In this document: positions 10,974-20,455 of the stretch, in pieces | Position numbering within the stretch: position 1 is the first letter of the stretch | Layout: every line of letters starts with the position of its first letter | Assembly (NCBI RefSeq): GCF_901933205.1 | Contig: NC_044590.1 | Location: 11,497,501-11,561,500 of the forward strand | Length of the DNA stretch: 64,000 nt | Direction: 5' to 3' | Source of the DNA: Camarhynchus parvulus | Lineage: Eukaryota; Chordata; Aves; Passeriformes; Thraupidae | Made by a program: the position numbers and the translations under genes | The notes under the pieces: generated by a model | Told to the model about the DNA's origin: nothing | The model's input: the letters and a program-made list of their open reading frames with translations, nothing else | Databases searched by the model: none

Positions 10974-11159
10974 GTGGCTCCGGCGCTGCCGGGCCCGAAG
11001 GGGGCGGTGTTGGACCGGCGGCGGCTGCGGCGCTCCCGGGGCTGCCCCGGGCCTGGGCAGCGCTCTCCCTCCAAAGCACCGCTGTGTGTTTAAAACAACC
11101 GCCTGGCGATTCATTTTAAATACTGCGAGAGGGCCGGAGACTTAGAATTACGGGAGTAG

Positions 11160-11512
11160 TATCGGTGATATTTTTGCCCGACGTCCGGGAGAAATTATGC
11201 ATCTGACTCCATTGATATCAGAAGGCTAATTAATTACTTTATTATACTCTATTATTCTATATTATATTACATCTAAACTGAATCTGCACAAGCACCCAAT
11301 TGCACTCAACAGATTCTCATGACTGCCTGCTGACCCACGGTCTGCACACACTTGGCCCTGACAGGCCAAGGAAACAAAACCCATCACTGTGGGTAAACAA
11401 TCTCCACATTGCATTCTGCTGTGGCACAACACAGGAGCAGCAAATGAGATAAGAATTGTTTTGATCATTCTCTTCTCTGCTTCTCTCAGGTTCAGAGGAT
11501 GTGAATCCCACA
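11160..11512 (-). mobile_element. Solo LTR, seven-copy family (copy B), at the CpG island edge
   Basis: The copy contains the family blocks for tgactccat..tcagaaggctaat, gtaaacaatctcc and gcaaatgagataagaattgt. The left end reads TATCGG (TGTCGG expected) and the right end CCCACA. The flanks gagtag (11154-11159) and gagtat (11513-11518) match at 5 of 6 bases, consistent with an old 6-bp target duplication. It is in the same orientation as the gene whose first exon is 1.4 kb downstream, so an LTR-initiated transcript is conceivable. Confidence 0.8.
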
Positions 11513-11569
11513 GAGTATGGAAGTTTGTTAGGGGCTGGGATGTCCTCAAGACTCAGCCCGGTGGGATAA

Positions 11570-11745
11570 TCAGAAATTTATTCACTGAAAGAGTGGTCAA
11601 GCACTGGAAGAGGTTGGCTTGGGGAGATTTAAAAGGCAGGTGGATGTGACACTTGGGGCATGGGTTGGTGGTGGCTTGGCACTGCTGGGTTAATGATCTT
11701 AAAGGTCTGTTCCAACCTGAACTATGCTATGGTTCTGGAGCAACC
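11570..11745 (+). mobile_element. CR1 LINE 3' fragment
   Basis: Plus-oriented 3' end of a CR1 element: 'attcactgaaagagtggtca', then 'gatgtgacacttggggcatg', then the tail 'atgatcttaaaggtctgttc' ending near 'ctatggttct'. It is 5'-truncated as most CR1 copies are, and carries no open reading frame. Confidence 0.85.
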
Positions 11746-11889
11746 ACTGCAGAATTGCACATTGCAGTCCTTGACTGCAAGAGCACCACCCTGGGAGCCA
11801 ACAGAGACAGCATCAGCTTGCTATACAGCAAATACTCCCCCTCAGCTGTTCACAGCCTGAGCCAGAAATGAGCTTGAGAGGACCCTGTA

Positions 11890-12080
11890 TCTCAACAGAG
11901 AAACGTTTGGGTTGGAAGGACCTTACAGATCATCCAGTACCACCCCTGCCATGGGCAGGGACACCTTCCACTGCCCCAGGCTGCTCCAAGCCTGGCCTCA
12001 GACACTTTCAGGGATCCAGGGGCAGCCACAGCTTCTCTGGGAACCAAATTCTATGCCCAGCCCTAAAACCCCCTCCAGTG
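11890..12080 (-). mobile_element. CR1 LINE 3' fragment
   Basis: Minus-oriented CR1 tail. The plus strand reads 'gtttgggttggaaggacctt', 'gccatgggcagggacacctt', 'ccaggctgctccaagcctgg' and 'atccaggggcagccacagct'. It lies head to head with the plus-oriented fragment 150 bases to the left. It is 5'-truncated and non-coding. Confidence 0.85.
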
Positions 12081-15000
12081 AATGATGTGTGACCCTCTCT
12101 TTAGGTGTCAGCATCACTTCAGGAATTAAGGCATGCCTCTACCTTTCATTCAGCACAAGGACAATCACAAACCAGCACAACTGTAGATGAAGGGAGAGCA
12201 CAGAACAAGAAGAAAAAAACCTCGCTAAATCTGCTAGGCAGCAGAAAGGATCCAGCCAGCACAGCAGACATAGAAACCACTGGAATAATAACATATAATA
12301 ATTCTTCAATCAGTGCAAATTGCCTGGGCAATAAGAACAGAAAGTCTCGAAACACAGGGATGGCAAGAAGTGAATAAAGAACAGCTGTAAAAAAACAAAC
12401 TCTAAATAAAGTTGTTTTCATATAAGCTAAAGAAAAGGGAAGAAACAGAAGCAAGTCTGGCTTTCATGTTCAGAATGACCAAAAAATTGGTAAACTAAAT
12501 GACTTCCTGAGGTCCAAGGATCTCAGGGAGTGAAAGGGAGAGAAACTTGAAATTTCTAACAGGGAAGATTTTCAAAGCAAGAAGTCGGCATCATAAGCAA
12601 GGTGAAGAAGGGTGGGAGGGAAGATCTAGATGGAGAAGAAAGGTTAGAAATAAATTGCCTACAAGAATCTAGGAAAAAACTGACAAGAGACAACTGTCTT
12701 GGACATCAAATAGTGCAAAGGCAAACATTAGGCTGAACTAAAATCAGGCTAAAACCTTATGAATGATGGTCTCAACTCAGAAAGTCTTGTGAGAAAGGAA
12801 AACAAAAAATATAAGATGCAGGATGACTGCAGCAAGAACAGGATAAACTAAAATTAGGCAGATGTAAGCACAAAATCCTAAAGTCTGAAATTATTTCAGT
12901 TAATGGCAAAGTCAATAGATATTTGTAACCCAGGAGGATTGAAATAGTCTTCCAGACAACAACAACATCTTTGAGGACTAGATATATAGTGGTGGGATGA
13001 AATCCAGCTATTAAAAGAAGTTGTAAGGCTGGAGAAGGGAAATGAGAAAACATGCTGCAGATAAGGAATGTGTAATTTAAAAATAAAGAGCCATGCCATC
13101 AGTATAACTCATTTACAGCTAAGGGAGCTCCTGAAATTCAAACAGAGCCATAATGTTGGTTCATAAACCATCAAGCAAGACAGGGACAAGTTGTGCTCTA
13201 AAACTCAGGAGTTCACAAAGCAGTAATGCACACAAAAGCTTTTATAATAGGTGGCTTTGGAGCTGGCATGAAGAATTAAAATCCCTACAAAAGAATTTGT
13301 TAGACTTCTACATTTCAAGGCTAGTATGTATTACATGATATTATTTTCTGAAAATGGTAACGAAAAGTTCTAAGTCTGATCTCATCCTGGTGTACAACAC
13401 CACAGCTGATTTTGCTGAAACTAATAACTCTCAAGTGGCTTAAAAAAGAAAACATTGACATACTCTGAAGTTTTCTTGAGCTTGTTGCTTGAGGCTTCTT
13501 GACTCTGTAAAACTGTTCCCTCACTGGGTCAGATGAGACCAAAAAAAAATCTAATTCTTTGGTTTCCAGGGACAATCTGTACCATTTGTGGTGGGGCAAA
13601 TGAAGTGCTAAACAACTGAAGGCACTGTCACGTTAGGACAGCAGGTGGATTTAATCAAGGAAACACATTAAACACAATCAGCTCACAAAACTGAAGCAAT
13701 AGGTATGTTTTTGAAGTATTTAACAAAAAAGTTAGTATGTAAATACCCAATCCTACTACCAGGCTAGAAAGGGAAGTTGGAGGAACTCCTCCAGTCCCCT
13801 GCAGTGTGTACAGCATCACAGCTCAGCAGAAAGCTGACTCACAGACCACAGCCAGGCTGCCTCTGCTCCAGACAGCACAGCTCCTCTGCCTGGAAATGAG
13901 TACTCCACAGCCCATGTGCTTTTTTTGAAGGGGAGGAAAACATCTTTTTGCAGTTCTACAGGATTCTTTGAGGGTACACAGGTCCCCAAAACACAGCTCT
14001 CACTCAGGTCTGGCTCTAGGTAGAGCCCTAGAGGTACAGGAGAAGTTTCATTCCACACACTAGTGGGTGCTTAAAGAGAACCTCAGCTTTGACAAGTTCA
14101 ATATACACCAAGATCAGTCAGCTCAATAGAGCAAACTCTTTTTTTCTCCCCTGAGGCAAGCAGTAAATATGTACTTAAAATAAATACTCACACAACTTAC
14201 AGCTTTCATTACAGAGCTGCCTATTAGGCAGCATCCTGGTTAAAAAACAGGATTGATGGGTGAAAGTTTTAGGTAGATTAAAAGTTTCCACTTCTTTATG
14301 TTATGCACTGAAAGTTTGGGTCTAGAATATGACCTGTTGAGCTTTTGTTGTCATGGTGTTAAAGAAAGGAAACTTTACACCTCAGGTCATTCTCCTGATA
14401 CCATGTGCAACTTTACCATCTGCCTTCCTGATTACAATTTTTTATTATTAGGAACAAACTGTCTCTCTAGTTCTAGTTTCCCTTCTTTGTACAGATTCAT
14501 CCATTTTTATAGATATGTATGTGCACATCCAGACATGCCATCACCACAGGAAAAATAAACCCACACCACATCTGTGCATAAACTTCACCACTGAGGAGTT
14601 AATGATAAGCCAGCTCAGTGAGTACCAGGGAGAAGACCTCTGCCCAGTTCTCTGTACCCTGTAAGTGGTGCCTTATCTGTTTTCCCACTCCCACCAAGCA
14701 ATCAGCACAATTACAGATAATTATGTGCTCAAATACAGAGCCCAGCTGCTTTTCCCAACCTGGTTACAAGTTGAAATCATTAATCGATGTCACACACATT
14801 GGCATTGATCTCTCATGCATTATCCTCATTAATAAGTTTCTTCCTTTCTGAAGATAAAGAAATTAACTACCAGCCATCAATTATTCAGAAATACAAGTTC
14901 ACCTTTAGACATGAGCACAATGACACCTTCTGGGAAATGCTAAAAGGCCCTGGATCCAGCAGTTCATTTTAACAATGCTGGATCATGGAAAAGCAATCTA

Positions 15001-15826
15001 TTAATACCATAGGCAGACACATGTAAATAGAAAGGTGCAGCAAGGAGGCAACATCAAAACAGTCTGAAAATGTCAAACAGCCCAGCAGTTGCTCTTCATC
15101 AGCAGGAAATCTTGAATTTACACTTTATCTTCCCATATAATAGAATAAAAGTCAGAGGACCCTGATCAACATCTTTCTAAAAGAAAGCACAACTTTCCAT
15201 GGGTGCAGCTGAATTTATGGATCACAATTAATGAAATTCCAGAGACAGCTGTAACACACAAGGTTTAGTGAAGCTGGCTGTAGAGCAGAAGGGGCAGCAC
15301 CTGGCTCCTCGTGCTGGCTGCAGACTCAGGGTGGGTGGAACCTGCCCTGGGAGAGGGGATATTCCCTCTGGAAAACACCTGATTGTGCTCAGTGGGGAAA
15401 GCTCTCATGTGCAGCCTGAGATGGCAGGGACAGAGAAATCAGAGCCAGCCTAAAGGGAGCCCGGGCCAGCAGCACAGCAGATCCACAGCTGGCTTTGGAG
15501 GGAGCAGAGAGGATTTTCTGAGCAGCAGGAATAGCTGGTGCAGAGTTTGCACGGTGCTGTTCCATGAGGAGACGGGCTGGGCATGGACAGATTGCTTAGA
15601 CAACCTTTTATTTTTATTCAATATTTTTAAGATCCCTCTGAGCTCTTCACCATTATCCAAAGTTTGCAATTCTTGCAGTGCCAGCTGTAAGTTATTGTTG
15701 AGGCAAAGCACAACAGAGGGATGTCAGTGTCATTGCTGCCACCTTCTGACTCACTGAGACCTCGAGTGCATTTCCCTGCACAGAATATTTCCCCACTAAT
15801 CCTATCCTTTTTAGCTGTTTCCAAAG
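12081..15826. other. Unassigned intergenic sequence
   Basis: No exon is recognised. The part 12450-13130 is purine-rich and may be an old, unidentified repeat. 15240-15600 is more GC-rich with overlapping open frames on both strands and may be degraded repeat sequence adjoining the LTR to its right. Confidence 0.35.
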
Positions 15827-15873
15827 CACTGAGCAGGTAAAACTCCTGTTTTACCCAAGTTCCATCATGTACC
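15827..15873 (-). repeat. 47-bp direct repeat matching the end of the adjacent LTR
   Basis: This segment matches 16453-16499 with two mismatches over 47 bases, including the 6-bp tgtacc at its end. Slightly further left, 15807-15826 also weakly resembles sequence inside the LTR near 16390-16410, so it may be the end of a second, decayed or deleted LTR copy arranged in tandem with the one that follows. Confidence 0.6.
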
Positions 15874-16493
15874 TGTTGCTGGCTGGGGGCTCTGTACAAA
15901 TCACAAACAGGACAGGGCTGCTGTGGAACGTGCCTTGAGCTGTTTTATTTTCCAGCATCACTCTCATTCCATGGTTATGACAATGGGAAGATGCCACCAG
16001 CTCACATCCCAGGCAGCAGACCCAGAACTTAATGTTACAACTCACGTTATAAGTTTTTTGACCAATCACACAAAGCAAAAGCACATTGACAGTAGTTCCA
16101 TCCAACCACTATAAGCACAGGTACCTTTGGTTAAACAATGCTTGCTTATTTCAAATACAATACCTGCTTGTGAGCCTTAAAGCACAATGCACAGAGCTCC
16201 ATTATTAAGTTTAGAACTTTCTAATATCTCACTAGATAAACTTTTCTGTAGCTTAGGGAGTTATTCTAGACAAGCCTTAATACATTGTTCTATTTGTCCT
16301 TACTTTTCTACTTTTTGCATAATTTTTCTGCTGACCAATCTCATGGCTGCTGCTTAGCTCTAATCACAGTTCTGCTGTCTCTGAGGCCTGCCTTTTGCAG
16401 CTTTCCCAAAACCCTCTGATTTTGTGGATTCCCACAATTCCCTCTCTGGGTTCACTGAACAGGTAAAACTCCTCTTTTACCCAAGTTCCATCA
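15874..16493 (-). mobile_element. Solo LTR, ~620 bp, flanked by tgtacc
   Basis: The plus-strand ends are TGTTGCTGGC and ..TTCCATCA, and the element is bracketed by the 6-bp duplication tgtacc (15868-15873 and 16494-16499). A polyadenylation-like AAAATAAAAC on the minus strand at about 15943-15955 supports minus orientation. No coding sequence remains. A tandem partner on the left is suggested by the 47-bp repeat. Confidence 0.7.
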
Positions 16494-17179
16494 TGTACCA
16501 TGGCACATCTCAAGTTCTGGTGCTTGATGCTGCTCACTTTTCTCATTGAAAGCTTCCATGAAAGTTTTGATATAAAATTAATCTGAATTAGCACTGTGAA
16601 GTGGGGATCTGGATCACATTTGCATCATCAAGCAGGTGTTCTGCACAGCTTTCCAGAGGATTCTGCCAGTGAAAGGGGAACCAAGGGCCTTTTCATCAGC
16701 CACAAGGAACAGGACAGCTCCTCCAGGCAGGGAACATGAATTTGTTGCTGCTTAACTCAGACAACTCAGATTCCTCTTGCAATAGGAAACCTCAGCAAAA
16801 CATCTGAAAGTGATATTCTATCTTTGTGTCTATTGGGATTCAGAAATAGCTACTGTGTTTGACAGCTATAAAGAAGGGAGCATTCCAGTTAAAGATTACT
16901 CCAAGCCCAGTTTGTGGAGCAGGCAATAGCATGAATGAAAAAATGACTAATTCTAAAAACTTGTAGAAATCTTATGATTTTTTTTTTAGGGGTAGAAGGA
17001 AAAATAAACAACCATGACAAGTTTAACTCCAGCTAGCATATCTGAAAATAAATTTTTCCCCACATACATCAAGGACAATATGACAAATCACAGGCACTTC
17101 TTCCACTGCCTCACTCTGTCTTCCTTCCCAGAAACTGCAGGATCCTGATTTGGAAGCTAAGGTTCTACAAGGTACATTT
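16494..17179. other. Unassigned intergenic sequence
   Basis: After the target duplication no known repeat, splice-bounded frame or RNA gene is visible. A short T-run lies at 16979-16988. Confidence 0.35.
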
Positions 17180-17776
17180 CACAAAAAAAAAAAAAAACAA
17201 AAAGCCACAAAAAACAAACAAACACAAAACAAAAACAAACAAAAACCCACCACACAAAAAAAAAAACCCAAAAAAAAAAAAACAAAACCCAAAACCCCCA
17301 AAAGAAACCCCCCCAAAAACAAAAAACCAACCAAACAAAACAAACAAAAAAACCTAAAAAACCTATTAAAAACCTAAAGAAAAAAAAAAAACCCAAAAAA
17401 CCAAAAGAAACCCTCAAAAACAACAAAAAACCCCAGCCCCCCAAAAAAGAAACCCCCAAAACCAAAAACAAACAAACCAACCAAACAAAAAGAACAAAAG
17501 AAAACAAAAAACCCTAAAAAACCTATTAAAAAACAAAAAACACCCCCAAAACAAACAAAAAACCTCAGCCCCCCAAAAGAAACCCCCCAAAAATCCCCAA
17601 AACAAAAAAAAAAAAAAAAACAAACAAAAAAACCCCACAAAAAATCTAAAAAATCTGAAGAAAAAAAAAACAAAAAACCAAACCAAACAAACAAAAAAAC
17701 CCCAACCCTCCCAAAAAAAAACCCCCAAAAAAAAAAAAAAAAACAACCCAAAACCCAAACAAAAACAAACAAAACT
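17180..17776. repeat. ~600-bp almost pure A/C low-complexity tract
   Basis: The plus strand is nearly all A and C, with scattered G and T. There is a degenerate higher-order periodicity: motifs like 'cagccccccaaaagaaaccc' recur near 17430, 17564 and 17700 (spacing about 135 bases), and 'cctaaaaaacctattaaaaa' recurs near 17352 and 17513. It gives long Phe/Trp/Gly/Val-rich frames on the minus strand and Lys/Pro/Asn frames on the plus strand that imitate membrane proteins but are artefacts. It probably grew from an A-rich tail by slippage and unequal exchange. Confidence 0.9.
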
Positions 17777-18009
17777 ACAAGCCATTTAGGTTAATCATGG
17801 AAAAATGGCAGACAGAGTTGTCTCAACCACTGCAGCTTGCGAAACTTTTGAAAGCAGTTTGTCAGAAAGGAGAAGCCAGAAGCATTCAGCCCTTCACACA
17901 CATGTGAACCTACAGCAGGTTTTTCACTTCTATTTTGCACATAGAAAATCAGAACCTGTCACTACATGGATGTACCCCAGAAGTACAAAGTAGAGATAAG
18001 TAGGAAACT

Positions 18010-18215
18010 TTTCTGCATTGATTGGGTGGCCAGGCATTGGAATGGGCTGCCTGGGAAGTGGGGGAATCACCATCCCTGCAAATGTTCCAAAACCCCTGTG
18101 GATGTGGCACTGAGGATGGGGATTAGTTGAACGTGGTGCTGCTGCTGTGTTGACACAGTTGGACTTAATGACCTTTAAAGGTCACTTCCAACCTCAGCAA
18201 TTCAGTGATTGCAAC
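18010..18215 (+). mobile_element. CR1 LINE 3' fragment
   Basis: Plus-oriented CR1 end: 'ccaggcattggaatgggctg', 'tgtggatgtggcactgagga', 'ttggacttaatgacctttaa', ending 'cacttccaacctcagcaatt'. It is 5'-truncated. Confidence 0.85.
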
Positions 18216-19141
18216 TTCTCTAGAAAGTGCAAGAGGCCTAGAACACTAGGAATTATTTTAAAAGTAAACCAGTTCTGTTAAAATTTATGACAACGTGCAT
18301 TAGCTCAGAGTAAACCATAAATTGTCCCCTTATTTTCTCTGAGCTGTACCCAGGGGACTTGAGCCCAAATAAAGGAAGCAGCTGAGCATTGGCAGGAGGT
18401 GGAAGCCTTTCTTCTTCCTGCACAGCACACAGAGCACCAGCCCCTGCAACGTGCCAAGGACTTGTGACTAAAGAGTCACATCCATTATGCACTCCTCATT
18501 CAGGAAAACGTGGATGTTTTCAAGTAAACTCCACGGAAAACTTGCAAATTCCACAATTCCCATTTTTAATGGATTGCTCAAGAAGCTTATCTAATAAAAT
18601 CTACAGAGAAATTTATAAGCTAACATAATGATAGCAAATATTTTTTTGTTAGGAATTTGCTGCAGTGTTACAGCCAAGCATAAACTTTATCAGTTATTTG
18701 GAAAATATAGAGTTCCATAAAATAAAAGTAATTAGAATTAATGTATCTTCACTCTCTCCCCCCCAAAAAAACATCACTTAATTCTTCTTTAAGACATAGC
18801 CATTCATCAGAGTTCATTAAGGCCATATTTTCCTCTCAGTGCTGTGTCATTAACAGTCATTAGCAGAGGAGGCAGGAATACAGAATCACAGAGCAGAGCT
18901 TCAGCAATCTCCTCCTCAGGCCAAGGCTGTGTTAGGGACAAAGCGCCTGTAGGAAACACAACCCCAGCCACCCTTCCTATTAATATTCCTGGAACAGCCA
19001 TTCCTTCACTATTTAATTCAACTTTCCCTCCTCCTTTGACATCCCATCCCATGGCACAATCCATCTAAAGGTGTTTAGGTGAACAATTAACATTTGTAGA
19101 CACCCTCAAGACTTGCACAAGGGTGCAAGGTCTCCCCTCTA
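18216..19141. other. Unassigned intergenic sequence
   Basis: No gene or recognised repeat. Small overlapping frames at 18807-19068 on both strands are regarded as chance. Confidence 0.35.
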
Positions 19142-19438
19142 TATCACCCTGTTCTTCTAAAGTTCTTCTAAGCCTTCTATGTTTACATTTTTGTAATGGA
19201 GTTTCTCATGTATTTTTCATGTAAATAATGATTGTTCTGCATTCCTTTCTGGAGGATGAGAGAATTGATGGACTGTTGGTTTGACCAGTGTGGTTGGAGA
19301 GGTGGCAAATTCATCCTCCAATCCATGGCCACTTCTGGAATTCTAGAAATATCAAGATCCAGAAATAAACATGTTTTACCTTAGATATCTCAGTGTGTGT
19401 GTTGTTCATTTCATGTTGTATTGTGACATCTCTACATT
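19142..19438 (+). mobile_element. Short solo LTR (~290 bp family), copy 1
   Basis: It is about 80% similar by eye to 19904-20185 and 60381-60667, sharing 'agttcttctaagccttct', 'gatggactgttggttt', 'ggagaggtggca' and 'agaaataaac' or 'agaaattaaa'. The ends are TATCACCCTG (TGTCACCCTG in the 60-kb copy) and ..GTGACA. Flanks cctcta (19136-19141) and tctcta (19439-19444) agree at 5 of 6 bases, consistent with a 6-bp target duplication. AATAAA near the 3' side supports plus orientation. Confidence 0.75.
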
Positions 19439-19796
19439 TCCCACATGATGGTTCTTCATCTTCCCTATTCAGGAGCCTGAAACCGCCCATAAAGCCAAGT
19501 TCACCAACCCCCCTGGCCCTGCCATTTCAGTGGCCAACTCCTTGGGCCTCCTGGACCAAAACAGACCCAAAACCTGGGAGGTAGAGGCAAGGACTGCTCA
19601 TATTTCTCTTTTCCCATTAATGTTCTCCTGCAGGCTCTAATCTGGGTTTGCCATAGTCAGCACCATCAGCAGATGCAAGATATCCTACAGCAAGGACTTG
19701 CCTTTTTGTGCAAGCCTGTGTTGCCCATTGAATTCCTATAGCTATCCTAAATTCAGCTTTTAGAAATAAAACTCAATAGCTGACAACTGGCCAAAG

Positions 19797-19903
19797 TCAC
19801 AGAATGGTTTGGGTTGGAAGGAAACTTAAAGCTCATCTCATTCCATCATCGCCTTGCCATGGGCAGGGACACCTTCCACTGTCCCAGGGTGCTCCAAGCC
19901 CTG
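19797..19903 (-). mobile_element. CR1 LINE fragment, left part of an interrupted copy
   Basis: Minus-oriented CR1 3' end starting 'cagaatggtttgggttggaa' and continuing through 'gccatgggcagggacacctt' to 'gctccaagccctg'. It is broken at 19903 by a short LTR and resumes at 20186. Confidence 0.85.
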
Positions 19904-20185
19904 CTCTTCTAAGTTCTTCTAAGCCTTCTGATGTTTACATTCTTGTAACAAACTTTCTCACACAGTTTCATGTAAATAATGATTGTTTTACAGTCTTTTA
20001 TGGAGGAGGAGAAATTTGATGGACTGTTGGTTTGTCCAGTGTCATTGGAGAGGTGGCACTGTCACCCTCCAATCCACTGTCACTTTTGGAAATCTATAAG
20101 TGTTGGAGTCAGAAATTAAACCGCCCTTCTTTGTACCTTGGAAGTTCCAGTGTCTGTATCATTTTATTTCATGTCTATAGCGAGA
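19904..20185 (+). mobile_element. Short solo LTR (~290 bp family), copy 2, inserted in CR1
   Basis: Same family as 19142-19438 and 60381-60667. It splits a CR1 fragment. The 20 CR1 bases 19884-19903 are repeated at 20186-20205 with one mismatch. If the insertion produced the usual 6 bp, the duplicate would be ccaggg/ccaggc and the LTR would begin TGCTCC at 19890, with its first bases looking like CR1. Either the LTR's first ~10 bases were replaced or the target duplication is unusually long. Confidence 0.75.
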
Positions 20186-20455
20186 CCAGGCTGCTCCAAG
20201 CCCTGTCCAGCCTGGCCTTGGACAATTCCAGGGATCCAGGGACAGCCACAGCTGCTCCGGGCACCCTGTGCCAGGCCCTCAGCACCCTCACAGGGAGGAA
20301 TTCCTTCCCAATATTCAATCCAAATCTAACTTTCAGTTTAAAGCCATATCCCCTTGTCCTGTCCTTTCAGAGCTCCTCTCCAGCTCTCTTGGAGCCTCCT
20401 TAGACACTAGAGGGGCTCTGATGCCTTCTGGAACCTTCTCTTCTTCAGACTGAGT
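20186..20455 (-). mobile_element. CR1 LINE fragment, right part of an interrupted copy
   Basis: Continues the CR1 fragment of 19797-19903: 'ctgtccagcctggccttgga', 'gggatccagggacagccaca', 'accctcacagggaggaattc', 'tatccccttgtcctgtcctt', 'cttctcttcttcagactgag'. The order is collinear with the left part, so one CR1 copy was interrupted. Confidence 0.85.

Larger units (their letters stand above)
9290..11080 (-). promoter_or_regulatory. CpG island and promoter of the minus-strand gene
   Basis: About 1.8 kb of very GC-rich, CpG-dense sequence starts abruptly after AT-rich DNA and ends just before an inserted LTR at 11160. There is a short, less CpG-dense gap near 10320-10380. It contains the signal-peptide exon (9711-9780), a short upstream ORF, G-quadruplex motifs and a GC minisatellite. 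No TATA box at a convincing place was seen, as expected for a CpG-island promoter. The transcription start is not determined, probably between about 9850 and 10250. Divergent transcription from the plus strand is possible but no plus-strand exon is evident. Confidence 0.8.

Noticed and set aside
10463..11145. Long Pro/Ser/Leu-rich (+) and Gly/Arg/Glu-rich (-) frames
   Set aside because: Produced by the 30-bp minisatellite, whose unit is a multiple of three.
17157..17785. Minus-strand Phe/Trp/Val-rich frames resembling multi-pass membrane proteins
   Set aside because: Direct translation of the A/C low-complexity tract; all frames give two- or three-letter proteins.
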